Shown in pieces: positions 1-8,187 of a DNA stretch of 36,743 nucleotides; the first letter of the stretch is position 1; every line of letters begins with the position of its first letter. The translations under genes were made by a program, and so were the position numbers. Where the stretch lies: assembly GCA_002686755.1 (NCBI GenBank), contig NYYJ01000070.1, positions 1-36,743 of the forward strand. Reading direction: 5' to 3'. Below the pieces are notes generated by a model. The model made no database searches and had not been told where the DNA came from. It was given only the letters and a program-made list of their open reading frames with translations. This stretch comes from Verrucomicrobiales bacterium. Lineage in GTDB: Bacteria > Verrucomicrobiota > Verrucomicrobiia > Limisphaerales > UBA1096.

Positions 1-37
1 TGGTAGCTTCTTCGATGGTATGTGCGTTGTAACTCAT
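1..37 (-). CDS. 5' end of an unidentified gene downstream of the FecR-like gene (partial)
   Basis: The first 12 codons (M-S-Y-N-A-H-T-I-E-E-A-T) of a reading frame that leaves the window. The ATG at 37-35 is preceded on the minus strand by a strong Shine-Dalgarno-like AAGGGAGG at a good distance, lying in the second copy of a 25-bp tandem repeat. It follows the sigma/FecR pair on the same strand and is probably co-transcribed with it. Too little is visible to name a product. Confidence 0.6.
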   Translation of the reverse strand, partial: MSYNAHTIEEAT

Positions 38-40
38 GGC

Positions 41-90
41 TGTACCTCCCTTGGCAGAAATTCAATGTGCCTCCCTTGGCAGAAATTCAA
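41..90. repeat. 25-bp tandem duplication spanning a stop codon and a ribosome binding site
   Basis: Positions 41-65 and 66-90 are the same 25 bp with one mismatch (position 44 versus 69). On the minus strand each copy carries GAATTTCTGCCAAGGGAGG. The upstream copy encodes the last residues of the FecR-like protein (E-F-L-P-R-E). The downstream copy supplies the TGA stop of that gene and the ribosome binding site of the next gene. Confidence 0.95.
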
Positions 91-1354
91 CATGGTGCAC
101 CTCCAGTTCGGCGCTTTCCATTTGGGACACTACCCAGATGTCGGTCAGTTCCGTGCCAACCGGGGACGAGCTTAATGATTTGTCGAGTGGCGCGAAGTCA
201 CTGATCGAAATATTAATTTTCCGTGTCTCGCCTGCTTGGCCAAGCAGGTCGCCTTCCAGTTTTTCAGTGTACTTGCCAAAGAACCCGCCTCTCCGCTTCT
301 TGGTAGTGATTCCGATATAGAGAGGATCCGTGGTTTTTGAGGTCAGGCGGATACTAAATCGAGAGCCTTTCTCGATCATGACTGGGGGTGAACCGCTGCT
401 GCGTACGGAGAAATTAGTGGCATGTATGGTTTTATTTTCGCCAATTAGTAAAGGCATGGCACGAAGGCGAACATCATTCTCCTCGTTTGATTTAAGCCAA
501 CGACCATGCACTGCCTCGGGGCAGGAGAGCATACCGCAGTTCCAATAGTTGACCGGCTCTGGCTGACGTAACGCAGTGAGCGCTTTCCGCTGGCTCATGG
601 TGATTATGGTTTGTTGATCTGCCCCCACATCGACCTGACTGGCGTCCGAAAGTCTTTCCGTGCTCACCGAGCCTTTGTTCACGTTGATGACTGAAATTTC
701 CTCGAACTTGGTCTCAACATCGAATTGTGCATTGGTGGTTTTGAGCCGTGCTGTTTCTGTAAGGATGGAAACAGGCCGGACGCCTTCTGGAGTGTTGATC
801 GTGGCCCAAAGGTTGCCGTATCGCAGCAGGAATGCCCGGTGGTTTTCGTCATGAATGAGCCGCATGCTCGAGCGACCCGAGAGTATCACGTGAGAGCCGT
901 CGTTGAGTTTCAAATTGACCCATGAACGGCTGGAGAGTGTCCGCAACTTATCACCGATCTTCAGCATTACGCCGGGCATCAACGCCGGTAGAGTGACACC
1001 GTCCGAAGCAAGGTGCTGATTTGGTCCGTGGGTGGCGACCACTTCAGCCCTGAGACCGCGGTCAGCAGATTGGAATGAGAACAAGAAGGAACCGGCCAAA
1101 ATCAGAATAATAGTGGCGGCGACGGCCCATTTGACCGGATTAAAAACGGGGCGGACAACCTTGGCAGGTTCACGCTGTTGTGCCAGGCGTTCGACGTCCG
1201 CAACGACCACCGCCTGCTCGGCGACTCCTCGTAGGAAAGATCGCGCCTCAGCGTTCTCCTTTAAAAGTTGGTTCAGGTCCGTCGTCTCACCCGAGGAAAG
1301 TTCCCCGTTCAAATGCCGCAGCAAACGTCCTTGTTGTTCTTGGTTCAATGCCAT
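62..1354 (-). CDS. FecR-like membrane protein, probable partner of the ECF sigma factor
   Basis: A 430-residue protein. The ATG at 1354 is preferred because it lies just after the sigma factor stop (1371); a longer frame would need a TTG inside the sigma gene. Residues 1-80 are a charged, probably cytoplasmic N-terminus that fits an anti-sigma-like segment. One membrane segment follows at about 92-112 (W-A-V-A-A-T-I-I-L-I-L-A-G). A FecR-like periplasmic region comes next, with the family feel of 'LKLNDGSHVILSGRSSMRLI'. The C-terminal third is not recognised. Family knowledge: FecR proteins transmit a periplasmic signal to a cytoplasmic ECF factor. The adjacent sigma gene supports that role, but the ligand is unknown. 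A palindrome core at 236-243 encodes L-G-Q-A near the C-terminus. The 3' end lies in a 25-bp tandem duplication that seems to have created the present stop codon. Confidence 0.8.
   Translation of the reverse strand: MALNQEQQGRLLRHLNGELSSGETTDLNQLLKENAEARSFLRGVAEQAVVVADVERLAQQREPAKVVRPVFNPVKWAVAATIILILAGSFLFSFQSADRGLRAEVVATHGPNQHLASDGVTLPALMPGVMLKIGDKLRTLSSRSWVNLKLNDGSHVILSGRSSMRLIHDENHRAFLLRYGNLWATINTPEGVRPVSILTETARLKTTNAQFDVETKFEEISVINVNKGSVSTERLSDASQVDVGADQQTIITMSQRKALTALRQPEPVNYWNCGMLSCPEAVHGRWLKSNEENDVRLRAMPLLIGENKTIHATNFSVRSSGSPPVMIEKGSRFSIRLTSKTTDPLYIGITTKKRRGGFFGKYTEKLEGDLLGQAGETRKINISISDFAPLDKSLSSSPVGTELTDIWVVSQMESAELEVHHVEFLPREAH
234..245. repeat. Palindrome copy with extended symmetry in the FecR-like gene
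   Basis: GCTTGGCCAAGC here sits in an 18-bp perfect palindrome (231-248), with CCT and AGG flanks instead of the usual outer CGC/GCG. Read L-G-Q-A on the minus strand. Confidence 0.9.
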
Positions 1355-1370
1355 TTGGTTAAGAGATGAT

Positions 1371-1892
1371 TTAACTAACCGCTTGATTGAGCTTTGTCTC
1401 AATGCAGTCTTTCAATGAGTTGTGCAGTCGGGAGAGTCGCTTGTAGATCGCGTCCAGCTTGGCCCCGAGTAGAGAGGCCACTTCTTCACAGCGTTGCCCG
1501 TCAAAGTAACGCAGCTTAAGCAATTCGCGCGATTTTTCAGGCAGTTCGTTGAGACAGTCGCGCAGCGCCTGGCTGCGGCCGCCCGCTTGGCCAAGCGCCT
1601 CGTCGGCCCACTCCGCCTCAAGCACATCGAGGATGGTTTCATCCAGCCTGACAGGCGCATTTTTTTGGCGCCGCAACCAGTCGATCCCCTCGCGCCGGGC
1701 CGTGATGAAGGCCCACGACATCAGCGCTCCGTCCGAGTCGAACGTCACCTCCTTGGCCAAGGCCTTGAGGGCGACATTCTGAAAAATATCCTCGGCCGCG
1801 TGGGCATCCCGGACTACCAGCCAGGCCGCCGCCGATACGCGATCGCGCTGGCCCATCAGCCGCTTCAAAATGTCCTGTTCAGAAAGCACCAC
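1371..1892 (-). CDS. ECF-type RNA polymerase sigma-70 factor
   Basis: A 173-residue two-domain sigma factor. Region 2 spans about residues 15-78, with the core-binding pattern A-A-E-D-I-F-Q-N-V and W-A-F-I-T-A-R-R-E. Region 4 spans about 108-165, with L-P-E-K-S-R-E-L-L-K-L-R-Y and a C-terminal helix-turn-helix ending in Y-K-R-L-S-R-L. Only GTG starts are available (1892 or 1889); no upstream ATG exists before an in-frame stop. The FecR-like gene follows 16 bp downstream, so the two form a sigma/FecR signalling unit. The linker between regions 2 and 4 carries a perfect 14-bp palindrome (1584-1597), translated A-L-G-Q-A. A second core copy at 1753-1760 encodes L-A-K in region 2. The sequence resembles the ECF groups common in Planctomycetota and Verrucomicrobiota; its regulon cannot be read from this window. 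Confidence 0.88.
   Translation of the reverse strand: MVLSEQDILKRLMGQRDRVSAAAWLVVRDAHAAEDIFQNVALKALAKEVTFDSDGALMSWAFITARREGIDWLRRQKNAPVRLDETILDVLEAEWADEALGQAGGRSQALRDCLNELPEKSRELLKLRYFDGQRCEEVASLLGAKLDAIYKRLSRLHNSLKDCIETKLNQAVS
1584..1597. repeat. Perfect 14-bp palindrome CGCTTGGCCAAGCG
   Basis: In the sigma factor linker between regions 2 and 4, read A-L-G-Q-A. Confidence 0.97.
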
Positions 1893-1928
1893 CGGTTTTA
1901 ATAACGAATCCCGGACGAAAAACCTGAC

Positions 1929-1958
1929 ATTTTATTTCGAAATTATCCACTTGGCCAA
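1929..1958 (-). promoter_or_regulatory. Possible promoter of the sigma/FecR operon
   Basis: On the minus strand, TTGGCC (1958-1953) and TAAAAT (1934-1929) are separated by 18 bp, 37 bp upstream of the GTG start. The -35-like hexamer is half of a palindrome copy (core 1951-1958). Each hexamer is an imperfect match and nothing else supports the call. Confidence 0.22.
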
Positions 1959-1971
1959 GCGCTTGACCAAT
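1950..1971. repeat. Palindrome copy plus a decayed copy 12 bp on
   Basis: CTTGGCCAAGCG (1950-1961) is followed in phase by CGCTTGACCAA, a one-mismatch second copy sharing the AAGCGCTT junction. It lies in the divergent promoter region between the sigma factor and the sugar dehydrogenase. Confidence 0.85.
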
Positions 1972-2074
1972 CGAACGGGTTACTCGGCTTGCTGCCGGAG
2001 GCATTACCGTTTTAAACGGGCTAGGAGTGGTTCAACGGTTTGACTTCCGGGGATTGAGTCCTTTTACTCCGCGC

Positions 2075-3304
2075 ATGTATTCACGTTTTTTCTCTGTTGG
2101 ATTGTCGCTGTTCATCGGCCTGAACGCCGCCGTGGCGGAGTTGCCGAAGGTGGGCTTAAAGCCGGTCTGGAAGGGCTTGGAGACCACCCGGCCGCTTTGG
2201 CTGGAGACCGCGCCGGATGGTTCCGGGCGGCTGTTTTGCCTGGAACAGGGCGGGGCAATCATCATTTTGCCAAGCGACAAACATGCGGTCCATCCCAAGC
2301 GGGAGGTGTTTTTCGACATCAGCGAGCGCAAGCCGTGGCGCGAAAATGAGGAGGGGCTGCTCGGCATGGCGTTCCATCCCAAGTTTGCCGACAACAGAAA
2401 GTTTTATGTCTACTACTCGCAGCAGAAGCCGAAGCGCAGCGTGATCAGCGAGTTTACCGTGGCCAAGGCGCACCCGAACAGGGCCGATATGGAGTCGGAG
2501 CGCGTCCTGCTCGAGTTCCCGCAACCGTATTGGAACCACAACGGCGGAGTGATGGTGTTCGGGCCGGACAGCAAGCTTTATGTTGCCTCGGGTGACGGCG
2601 GCAAGGCGAATGATCCGCACGACAACGCACAGAACTTGACCAACCTGCTGGGCAAGATTTTCCGGATCGATGTCGACTCCCGCACCGGCAAGCTTGCCTA
2701 CGGCATTCCGGCGGACAACCCGTTCGCCGGCCGCAAGGACGACGCGCGCGGCGAGATCTGGGCGTACGGCCTGCGCAATGTCTGGCGCATGAGTTTCGAC
2801 CGCGAGACCGGCGACCTGTGGGCGGCGGACGTCGGACAGAACAAGTGGGAGGAGGTCAACCTGATCACCAAGGGCGGCAACTACGGCTGGAACATCCGCG
2901 AGTCGTTTCACAAGTTCAAGGAGGATGGCCCGGCCAAGGGCGATTGGATCGACCCGGTGATCGAGTACGCCCACCACGCCGGGATCGAGAAGGAGTGCAA
3001 GTTCCCCGGCCACGGCTACGGCGTCAGCATTACCGGCGGCTACGTTTATCGCGGCGCGGCGATTCCGAAGTTGCGCGGCGCGTACGTGTACGGCGACTTC
3101 ACCACTGGCCTGATTTTTGCCGTTCGCCAAAAGGACGGCAAGGCGACCGAGCACGGCACCATTCACCAGCAGAAGGGCAAGGTGTACCAGATCGCCAGCT
3201 TTGGTGAGGACACCGCCGGCGAGCTGTACCTGCTGCCGCTGGTGGCCAACCCGGCGACCGAGCGCGACCCGGCGGGGAGTATTCTGCAACTCGTCGCCGA
3301 GTAG
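2075..3304 (+). CDS. Secreted PQQ-dependent sugar (glucose/sorbosone-type) dehydrogenase
   Basis: 409 residues from the ATG at 2075. A GTG at 2027 would only add 16 residues before a typical signal peptide (M-Y-S-R-F-F-S-V-G-L-S-L-F-I-G-L). The mature protein is a soluble six-bladed propeller of the GSDH family. It shows W-N-H-N-G-G with G-P-D-S-K-L-Y-V-A-S-G-D-G-G, then G-K-I-F-R-I-D-V-D, E-I-W-A-Y-G-L-R-N-V-W-R, A-A-D-V-G-Q-N-K-W-E-E-V-N and the late G-G-Y-V-Y-R-G. These proteins oxidise aldoses with PQQ in the periplasm; many environmental homologues have unknown substrates. It is divergent from the sigma operon and separated from it by 182 bp. The gene contains no copy of the palindrome, but two copies (3315-3328 and 3347-3358) follow its stop. 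Confidence 0.85.
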   Translation: MYSRFFSVGLSLFIGLNAAVAELPKVGLKPVWKGLETTRPLWLETAPDGSGRLFCLEQGGAIIILPSDKHAVHPKREVFFDISERKPWRENEEGLLGMAFHPKFADNRKFYVYYSQQKPKRSVISEFTVAKAHPNRADMESERVLLEFPQPYWNHNGGVMVFGPDSKLYVASGDGGKANDPHDNAQNLTNLLGKIFRIDVDSRTGKLAYGIPADNPFAGRKDDARGEIWAYGLRNVWRMSFDRETGDLWAADVGQNKWEEVNLITKGGNYGWNIRESFHKFKEDGPAKGDWIDPVIEYAHHAGIEKECKFPGHGYGVSITGGYVYRGAAIPKLRGAYVYGDFTTGLIFAVRQKDGKATEHGTIHQQKGKVYQIASFGEDTAGELYLLPLVANPATERDPAGSILQLVAE

Positions 3305-3314
3305 CCCGGGCCGG

Positions 3315-3358
3315 CGCTTGGCCAAGCGGGCGAAAAAAGGGTTGCCCTTGGCCAAGCG
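3315..3358. repeat. Two intergenic palindrome copies after the sugar dehydrogenase
   Basis: A perfect 14-mer at 3315-3328 begins 11 nt after the stop codon. A 12-bp copy with one outer base lost is at 3347-3358. Confidence 0.95.
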
Positions 3359-3414
3359 GCGAGTCAGCTTTGCTTCGGTTTAGCCGGTTTCACCAAGCGC
3401 AACCAACAAGCAAA

Positions 3415-4323
3415 ATGGCAGGAAAAATCAACCGGGTGGGCACGAGCCGACCCTCCACGGCCTCGCGGGTGGCCGCCGCCAAGGCGGCCCGGGCAGCCTC
3501 AGTGGATGCCGTGGGCGGGGTGCGCAGGGCCGACCCGGTGGGTGAGGTGGCCCGCCCCGAGAGCCCGGCCAGCATCGCGATGAAGAGCCTTGAGCTGGAC
3601 GGTGCGAAGGCGGCCGACCTGAAGGTGCGCGTCGAAGCCAACGAGCGGGCGCTGGACGACCTGCAAAAAGTCCAGAGCAAGGCCGGCGACATCGCGGACA
3701 AGGCCGCCGAGGCAACGCCGGAGGCGATGAGCGCCGCCGCCGGGCAGGTGGATCAATTGCTCGAGGAGGGCGTCTCCATAGCCAACCGCAAGGATGGTGA
3801 AGGCGATTTTCTGTTTGGCGGCGAACAGGCGAAGGACGCCCCGTTCGAGGCAAAGAAGGACGCCGCCGGGAAGATCACCGAGGTCAGTTATCGTGGCGAC
3901 AGCGGGGTGGGGGTCGATGAGCTTGGGAGCGGTTTCTCGGTGACGACGGACATCCCCGGCGAGAACGAAGGTGCCACCGGCGCGATCGGTCTGGTAAAAG
4001 ATTCGCGAACAGGCGGCGACCTGTTCGGCAACCTGATTTCCCTCCGCGACAACCTGCTGGCCAGCGAGAAGACGGCCATCGTCGAGCGCGACATCCCGGC
4101 GCTGAAGCGGGATGCCGAGCATCTGATCCAGCACTTCGGCGAGGTGTCGGCCAACCAGATGATGCTCGACACGGTCGTCGCGCTGGCCACAGACATTCAG
4201 ACGAAGGACGGCCAGGCAATGAGCACCATCGACAAGCTGGGCAACATTCAATACGCGCTGCACCGGGCGACGGTCGATAATCGCAACTTCATCCAGCAGG
4301 ATCCCCTACAGCCGATCAATTGA
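3415..4323 (+). CDS. Divergent FlgL/flagellin-like protein
   Basis: 302 residues from the ATG at 3415; the longer frame starts with TTG. The centre carries the hallmark of hook-filament junction protein FlgL, G-D-F-L-F-G-G-E-Q-A-K-D-A-P-F (about residues 135-149). The preceding long alanine-rich helix and the C-terminal helical stretch, with V-S-A-N-Q-M-M-L-D-T-V-V-A-L, also resemble the D1/D0 helices of the flagellin superfamily. The first 60 residues are unusual: rich in Ala, Arg and Pro, and not like the normal conserved FlgL N-terminus. FlgL assembles outside the cell after export by the flagellar type III system. No other flagellar gene is nearby, so this is either a displaced FlgL or a flagellin-like structural protein with another role. 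It has no palindrome copy. Confidence 0.62.
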   Translation: MAGKINRVGTSRPSTASRVAAAKAARAASVDAVGGVRRADPVGEVARPESPASIAMKSLELDGAKAADLKVRVEANERALDDLQKVQSKAGDIADKAAEATPEAMSAAAGQVDQLLEEGVSIANRKDGEGDFLFGGEQAKDAPFEAKKDAAGKITEVSYRGDSGVGVDELGSGFSVTTDIPGENEGATGAIGLVKDSRTGGDLFGNLISLRDNLLASEKTAIVERDIPALKRDAEHLIQHFGEVSANQMMLDTVVALATDIQTKDGQAMSTIDKLGNIQYALHRATVDNRNFIQQDPLQPIN

Positions 4324-4396
4324 CGGGGAACGCATCCCGCTTGTGATCCGGCTTGGCCCGGCGTAAAGTCGGCGGAGGTTCAAAAAATCATCCGCA

Positions 4397-5701
4397 ATGT
4401 CGCAGGTAGTCACCAAAGCGGGAAAGGCCCGTGTGCTTTCGGTGGTCATGGGGGGTGGCCAAGGGTCGCGCCTGTTTCCGCTGACCCGCGACCGCTCCAA
4501 GCCGGCCGTGCCGCTGGCGGGAAAGTACCGGCTGGTCGACATCCCCATCTCGAACTGCATCAACTCCCGGCTGAACGAGATTTACCTGCTGACCCAGTTC
4601 AATTCCGCCTCGCTGCACCGGCACATCTCCCACTCCTACAAATTTGACCATTTTTCGCGGGGTTTCGTTGACATTCTCGCGGCGGAGCAGACGCCGACGA
4701 GCGACTCATGGTACGAGGGCACGGCCGACGCCGTCCGGAAAAACCTGATTCACCTGCTGAACAACGACTTCGAGTACATGCTGATCCTGAGCGGTGATCA
4801 GCTGTACCGGATGGATTTTCGCGAGATCATCGCCTCGCACCTCGAGCGGGAGGCGGAGCTGACCGTGGCCACCATCCCGGTGAGCCGCGATCATGCCACC
4901 GGCTTCGGCATCATGCACAACGACGAGCGGGGCCGGATCAGTCGATTCGTTGAGAAACCCAGCACGCCGGAGCTGCTCGACTCACTCCGGCTCCCGGCTG
5001 CGCAGCTAGTCGAGCACGGCCTCGAGTCGGATCGCGACCATTACCTCGCGTCGATGGGCATCTACCTGTTCAACCGGCAGACGCTCGTCGAGCTGCTCGA
5101 GAACGAGATGACCGACTTCGGGAAGCACATCATCCCGCGCTCCATCGACACTCATGCCGTTTACTCCCATGTGTACCAAGGGTACTGGGAGGACATCGGC
5201 ACCATCCGCGCCTTCTTCGAGGCCAACCTCGACATGACCACGGCGTTGCCACAGTTCGACTTCTTCGAGATGGAAACGCCGGTTTACACGCGGCCGCGCT
5301 TTCTGCCGGCCTCGAAGATCAACGGGGCCGCGATTGATCAGGCCATCATCTCGGACGGCTGCATCATCGACCGTTCGCGGATCAGCCAAAGCCACATCGG
5401 CGTGCGGAGCCTCATCGCCCCGGGCTGCCGGATTCATCGCGCAATTCTGCTTGGCTCAAACAGCTACGAGACCGAGGCATCGAAGACCGCCAGCGACCGG
5501 GACGGCATCCCGCGCATCGGCGTGGGCGGCAACACGCGTATAGAAAACACGATCGTCGATAAAAACGCCCGCATCGGCGCCGACTGCGTCATCTCTCCCG
5601 ACGGCAAGCCGGAGCATCTCGACGGGGAGAATTATTTCATCCGGGACGGCATCGTGATCGTTCCGAAAAACGCCGTCATCCCGGACGGCACCGTGATTTA
5701 A
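4397..5701 (+). CDS. glgC: Glucose-1-phosphate adenylyltransferase (ADP-glucose pyrophosphorylase)
   Basis: A 434-residue full-length enzyme of glycogen synthesis that makes ADP-glucose and pyrophosphate from glucose-1-phosphate and ATP. The N-terminal nucleotidyltransferase domain starts with V-M-G-G-G-Q-G-S-R-L-F-P-L-T, followed by S-K-P-A-V-P-L-A-G-K-Y-R-L-V-D. Further family blocks are A-D-A-V-R-K-N, I-L-S-G-D-Q-L-Y-R-M-D, G-F-G-I-M and F-V-E-K-P, then Y-W-E-D-I-G-T-I. The C-terminal quarter is a left-handed beta-helix regulatory domain (G-C-I-I-D-R-S and similar hexapeptides). The sequence looks closest in style to the cyanobacterial/plant-like branch. The gene stands alone, with no other glg gene near. 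It lacks palindrome copies, but one perfect copy lies 9 bp after its stop codon. Confidence 0.93.
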   Translation: MSQVVTKAGKARVLSVVMGGGQGSRLFPLTRDRSKPAVPLAGKYRLVDIPISNCINSRLNEIYLLTQFNSASLHRHISHSYKFDHFSRGFVDILAAEQTPTSDSWYEGTADAVRKNLIHLLNNDFEYMLILSGDQLYRMDFREIIASHLEREAELTVATIPVSRDHATGFGIMHNDERGRISRFVEKPSTPELLDSLRLPAAQLVEHGLESDRDHYLASMGIYLFNRQTLVELLENEMTDFGKHIIPRSIDTHAVYSHVYQGYWEDIGTIRAFFEANLDMTTALPQFDFFEMETPVYTRPRFLPASKINGAAIDQAIISDGCIIDRSRISQSHIGVRSLIAPGCRIHRAILLGSNSYETEASKTASDRDGIPRIGVGGNTRIENTIVDKNARIGADCVISPDGKPEHLDGENYFIRDGIVIVPKNAVIPDGTVI

Positions 5702-5703
5702 GC

Positions 5704-5724
5704 GGCCAAGCGCTTGGCCAAGCG
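5704..5724. repeat. Perfect palindrome after glgC with a half copy in 12-bp phase
   Basis: The perfect 14-mer is 5711-5724, 10 nt after the glgC stop. The preceding GGCCAAGCG (5704-5712) is the right half of another unit. Confidence 0.9.
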
Positions 5725-5869
5725 AAGAGGTGGCTGGGGCGAAAATGATACGTGTAAGTATTATTTTGTTGCATAGGTCACGCAGCCCGGTAGGCTGGCG
5801 GGGCTGTTTGTCCTTGGCTGTTTCGGGGGATTTCCCTTTTGCCAAGCGCTACTTTTACTGAGATTTCAA

Positions 5870-8176
5870 ATGAAAACGCCAGTTTTTCTCGGTTTGAGCC
5901 TGGCTGCCGCTGCGGCAACGGCGGCCCCTGTCGAGGGTTGGCTCCACATGCGCGGGCCGCTGCAAACCGGCGTTTCGCTGGAGACTCATCTGCCGGACAG
6001 CATCCAGGCGGCGGACGCGCTCTGGACGGTCGATCTGCCGGGTCGATCCACCCCGACGGTGGCAAACGGACGACTCTTCGTTGTCGGTCATCTCGGCGAG
6101 GGAGCCGACCTGCAGGAGGGCGTGTTTTGCTTCGACGCTGAGACCGGCAAGCCTCTTTGGGAGCACAAGTTCAACGACTTCCTGAGCGATATCATCTACA
6201 CGCGCTACGCTTCCTCCAGCCCGACGATCGATCCCGAGACCGGCAACCTGTTCTTCCAGGGCACGCAGGGAATTTTCGCGTCGTTCACACCGGAAGGAAA
6301 AATGCTATGGCAACATTCGTTGATGGAGGCGCTGGGCCGGATGACTTTCCCGAATGGCCGCACTGCCACTCCGGTGGTCGATCGCGACCTGGTGATCACG
6401 CGCGGCATCATGGCCAACTGGGGTGCGCAGGGACCGCCGTGGGATCGCTTTTACGGCTTCGACAAAAAAACCGGCGAACTGGCCTGGGCGGCCAAGCCGG
6501 GCGGGCGGCCGAAGGACAGTTGCTTCTCATCACCGGCGCTTGGTTGGCTCGACGGCAAGCGCGTCTTTTACGCCACCACCGGCGACGGCAGCGTGGTCTG
6601 CGCGAACGCCCGCACCGGCGAGGCGATCTGGCAGGTGCCGTTGTTCAAGGCCGGCATCAACGCCTCGGTTGTCGTTTACAACGATGAGATCGTTGCGGCG
6701 ATCTACGGCACACCGTACGAGCCGGGGCAGATGGTCGGGTTCAAGATTCCGCAAGTGCAGCCGAAGGATGCCAACCCGGTAGTCATCGAGCGCAAACAGG
6801 TTGAGCTTTGGACGCAGAAAATCACCACCTCCACCAGCTCGCCGATCCTTGTCAGGGATACCATTTACGTCGTCGCCGAAAAGGGCGAATTGCACAGCGT
6901 CAACATCACGACCGGCAGGGAAAACTGGAAGATCAAACTTGGCATCGAGCAGCGCAACGCCTCGCCGCTGTTCGCCGATGGGAAAATCTACCTACCAATG
7001 CTCGAGAACCCGGCCGGTGAAGGCGGCGCGGCCAAAGGCGGCACCGGCACGCACGGCGCGTTTTACGTAATAAAACCGGGCAAAAACGAGGCCAAGATTT
7101 TGTCGCATGCGGTGCTCGACGGACGCTGTTTTGCCACGCCGTCCATTTACAACGGCAAGGTCTACGTGCAGACAACGAAGAAGCTTTACTGCTTTGGCCA
7201 AGCTGGACGGAGCCGCGGGCTGGCCAAACCGCCCTTGGCCAAGCGCTGGCCCGACGCTGGTGAAGCGACGCGGTTGCAGATCGTGCCGTCGGAAATCGTG
7301 CTCGCGCCGGGCCAAGCGGTCTCCTTCCGCACGCGCAAGCTCGATGCCAACGGCTTCCTCGTCGAGGAGGTGGACGGCTCGACGCTCAAGTGGGAGTCGT
7401 ACATCCCGCCGACGGCCAAGGTGAAGGCCCGCATGAACGCCTCGTTCAACGACCGCGGCCAGATCGTTGCCGACAAAAAAATGATCAGTTCCGCTGGTGC
7501 ATTCAGGGCGACGCTGGGTGGACTGACGGGCGTGATCCGAGGCCGTGTGCTGCCGGCGCCGCCGCTGAGTGAGGATTTCGAGGGCTTCAAGCTGACGGAG
7601 GACAGTCTTGTGGACGACGGCGTAAAATTCGCCTACCCGCCGCTGCCGTGGATTGGGGCGCGGTTCAAGTTCGAGGTGCGCGAGCGGGACGGCTCCAATG
7701 TGCTGCGCAAGACGATCGACAACAAGCGGCTGCAGCGCGCCACGGTGTTCATCGGAGAACAGGGTATGAGCAACTACACCGTCCAGGCCGATGTGCTGAC
7801 GGATGGCCGACGCAGGAAGATGTCCGACGTTGGTATCATCAACCAGCGCTACTACATCGTGTTAAAGGGTAACGAGCAGAAGCTTGAGATCAACTCCAAC
7901 CTCGACCGCATCCGGGTGCCGGAACGTGGCTCGCCGCCGAACTACCGGTGGAAGGCAAACACATGGCAAACAATCAAGGCGCGCATCGACGTGGCCGCAG
8001 ACGGCTCAGGCGTCGTCCGGGCCAAGGCCTGGCCGAGGGAGGAAGCCGAGCCGGAAGGCTGGACGCTGGAGTACCGACACGCCAAAGCCCACAAGAATGG
8101 CTCGCCGGGTTTATTCGGGTTTTCCCCGCAAATGCCGGTGTACATCGACAACGTCAAGGTGACGCCCAATCGTTAA
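5870..8176 (+). CDS. Secreted PQQ-like beta-propeller protein with C-terminal jelly-roll domain
   Basis: 768 residues with a clear signal peptide (M-K-T-P-V-F-L-G-L-S-L-A-A-A-A-A-T-A-A-P). Residues about 30-440 form an outer membrane assembly/PQQ-like propeller built from repeated D-A-E-T-G-K-P-L-W-type blades, such as 'DKKTGELAWAAKPG' and 'NARTGEAIWQVPLF'. A linker at about 440-480 contains two palindrome cores (7194-7201 and 7235-7242), translated F-G-Q-A and P-L-A-K-R, right at the domain boundary. The C-terminal region (about 560-768) looks like a concanavalin-like jelly roll (D-F-E-G-F ... Y-I-D-N-V-K-V). The substrate or partner is not evident and PQQ binding is not proven. The next gene, another propeller, starts 11 bp later, so the two are likely co-transcribed. 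Confidence 0.75.
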   Translation: MKTPVFLGLSLAAAAATAAPVEGWLHMRGPLQTGVSLETHLPDSIQAADALWTVDLPGRSTPTVANGRLFVVGHLGEGADLQEGVFCFDAETGKPLWEHKFNDFLSDIIYTRYASSSPTIDPETGNLFFQGTQGIFASFTPEGKMLWQHSLMEALGRMTFPNGRTATPVVDRDLVITRGIMANWGAQGPPWDRFYGFDKKTGELAWAAKPGGRPKDSCFSSPALGWLDGKRVFYATTGDGSVVCANARTGEAIWQVPLFKAGINASVVVYNDEIVAAIYGTPYEPGQMVGFKIPQVQPKDANPVVIERKQVELWTQKITTSTSSPILVRDTIYVVAEKGELHSVNITTGRENWKIKLGIEQRNASPLFADGKIYLPMLENPAGEGGAAKGGTGTHGAFYVIKPGKNEAKILSHAVLDGRCFATPSIYNGKVYVQTTKKLYCFGQAGRSRGLAKPPLAKRWPDAGEATRLQIVPSEIVLAPGQAVSFRTRKLDANGFLVEEVDGSTLKWESYIPPTAKVKARMNASFNDRGQIVADKKMISSAGAFRATLGGLTGVIRGRVLPAPPLSEDFEGFKLTEDSLVDDGVKFAYPPLPWIGARFKFEVRERDGSNVLRKTIDNKRLQRATVFIGEQGMSNYTVQADVLTDGRRRKMSDVGIINQRYYIVLKGNEQKLEINSNLDRIRVPERGSPPNYRWKANTWQTIKARIDVAADGSGVVRAKAWPREEAEPEGWTLEYRHAKAHKNGSPGLFGFSPQMPVYIDNVKVTPNR

Positions 8177-8187
8177 AATTTAGGCAG

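Noticed and set aside
3315-3328. Palindrome copies as ordinary rho-independent terminators
   Set aside because: The stem would be about 5 bp with a 4-nt loop and no T-run follows any copy I checked.
2156-3355. 399-codon open frame antisense to the sugar dehydrogenase
   Set aside because: Shadow of a high-G+C gene; composition is Val/Ala/Leu/Arg-rich without any family motif, while the plus strand encodes a clear signal peptide and GSDH motifs.
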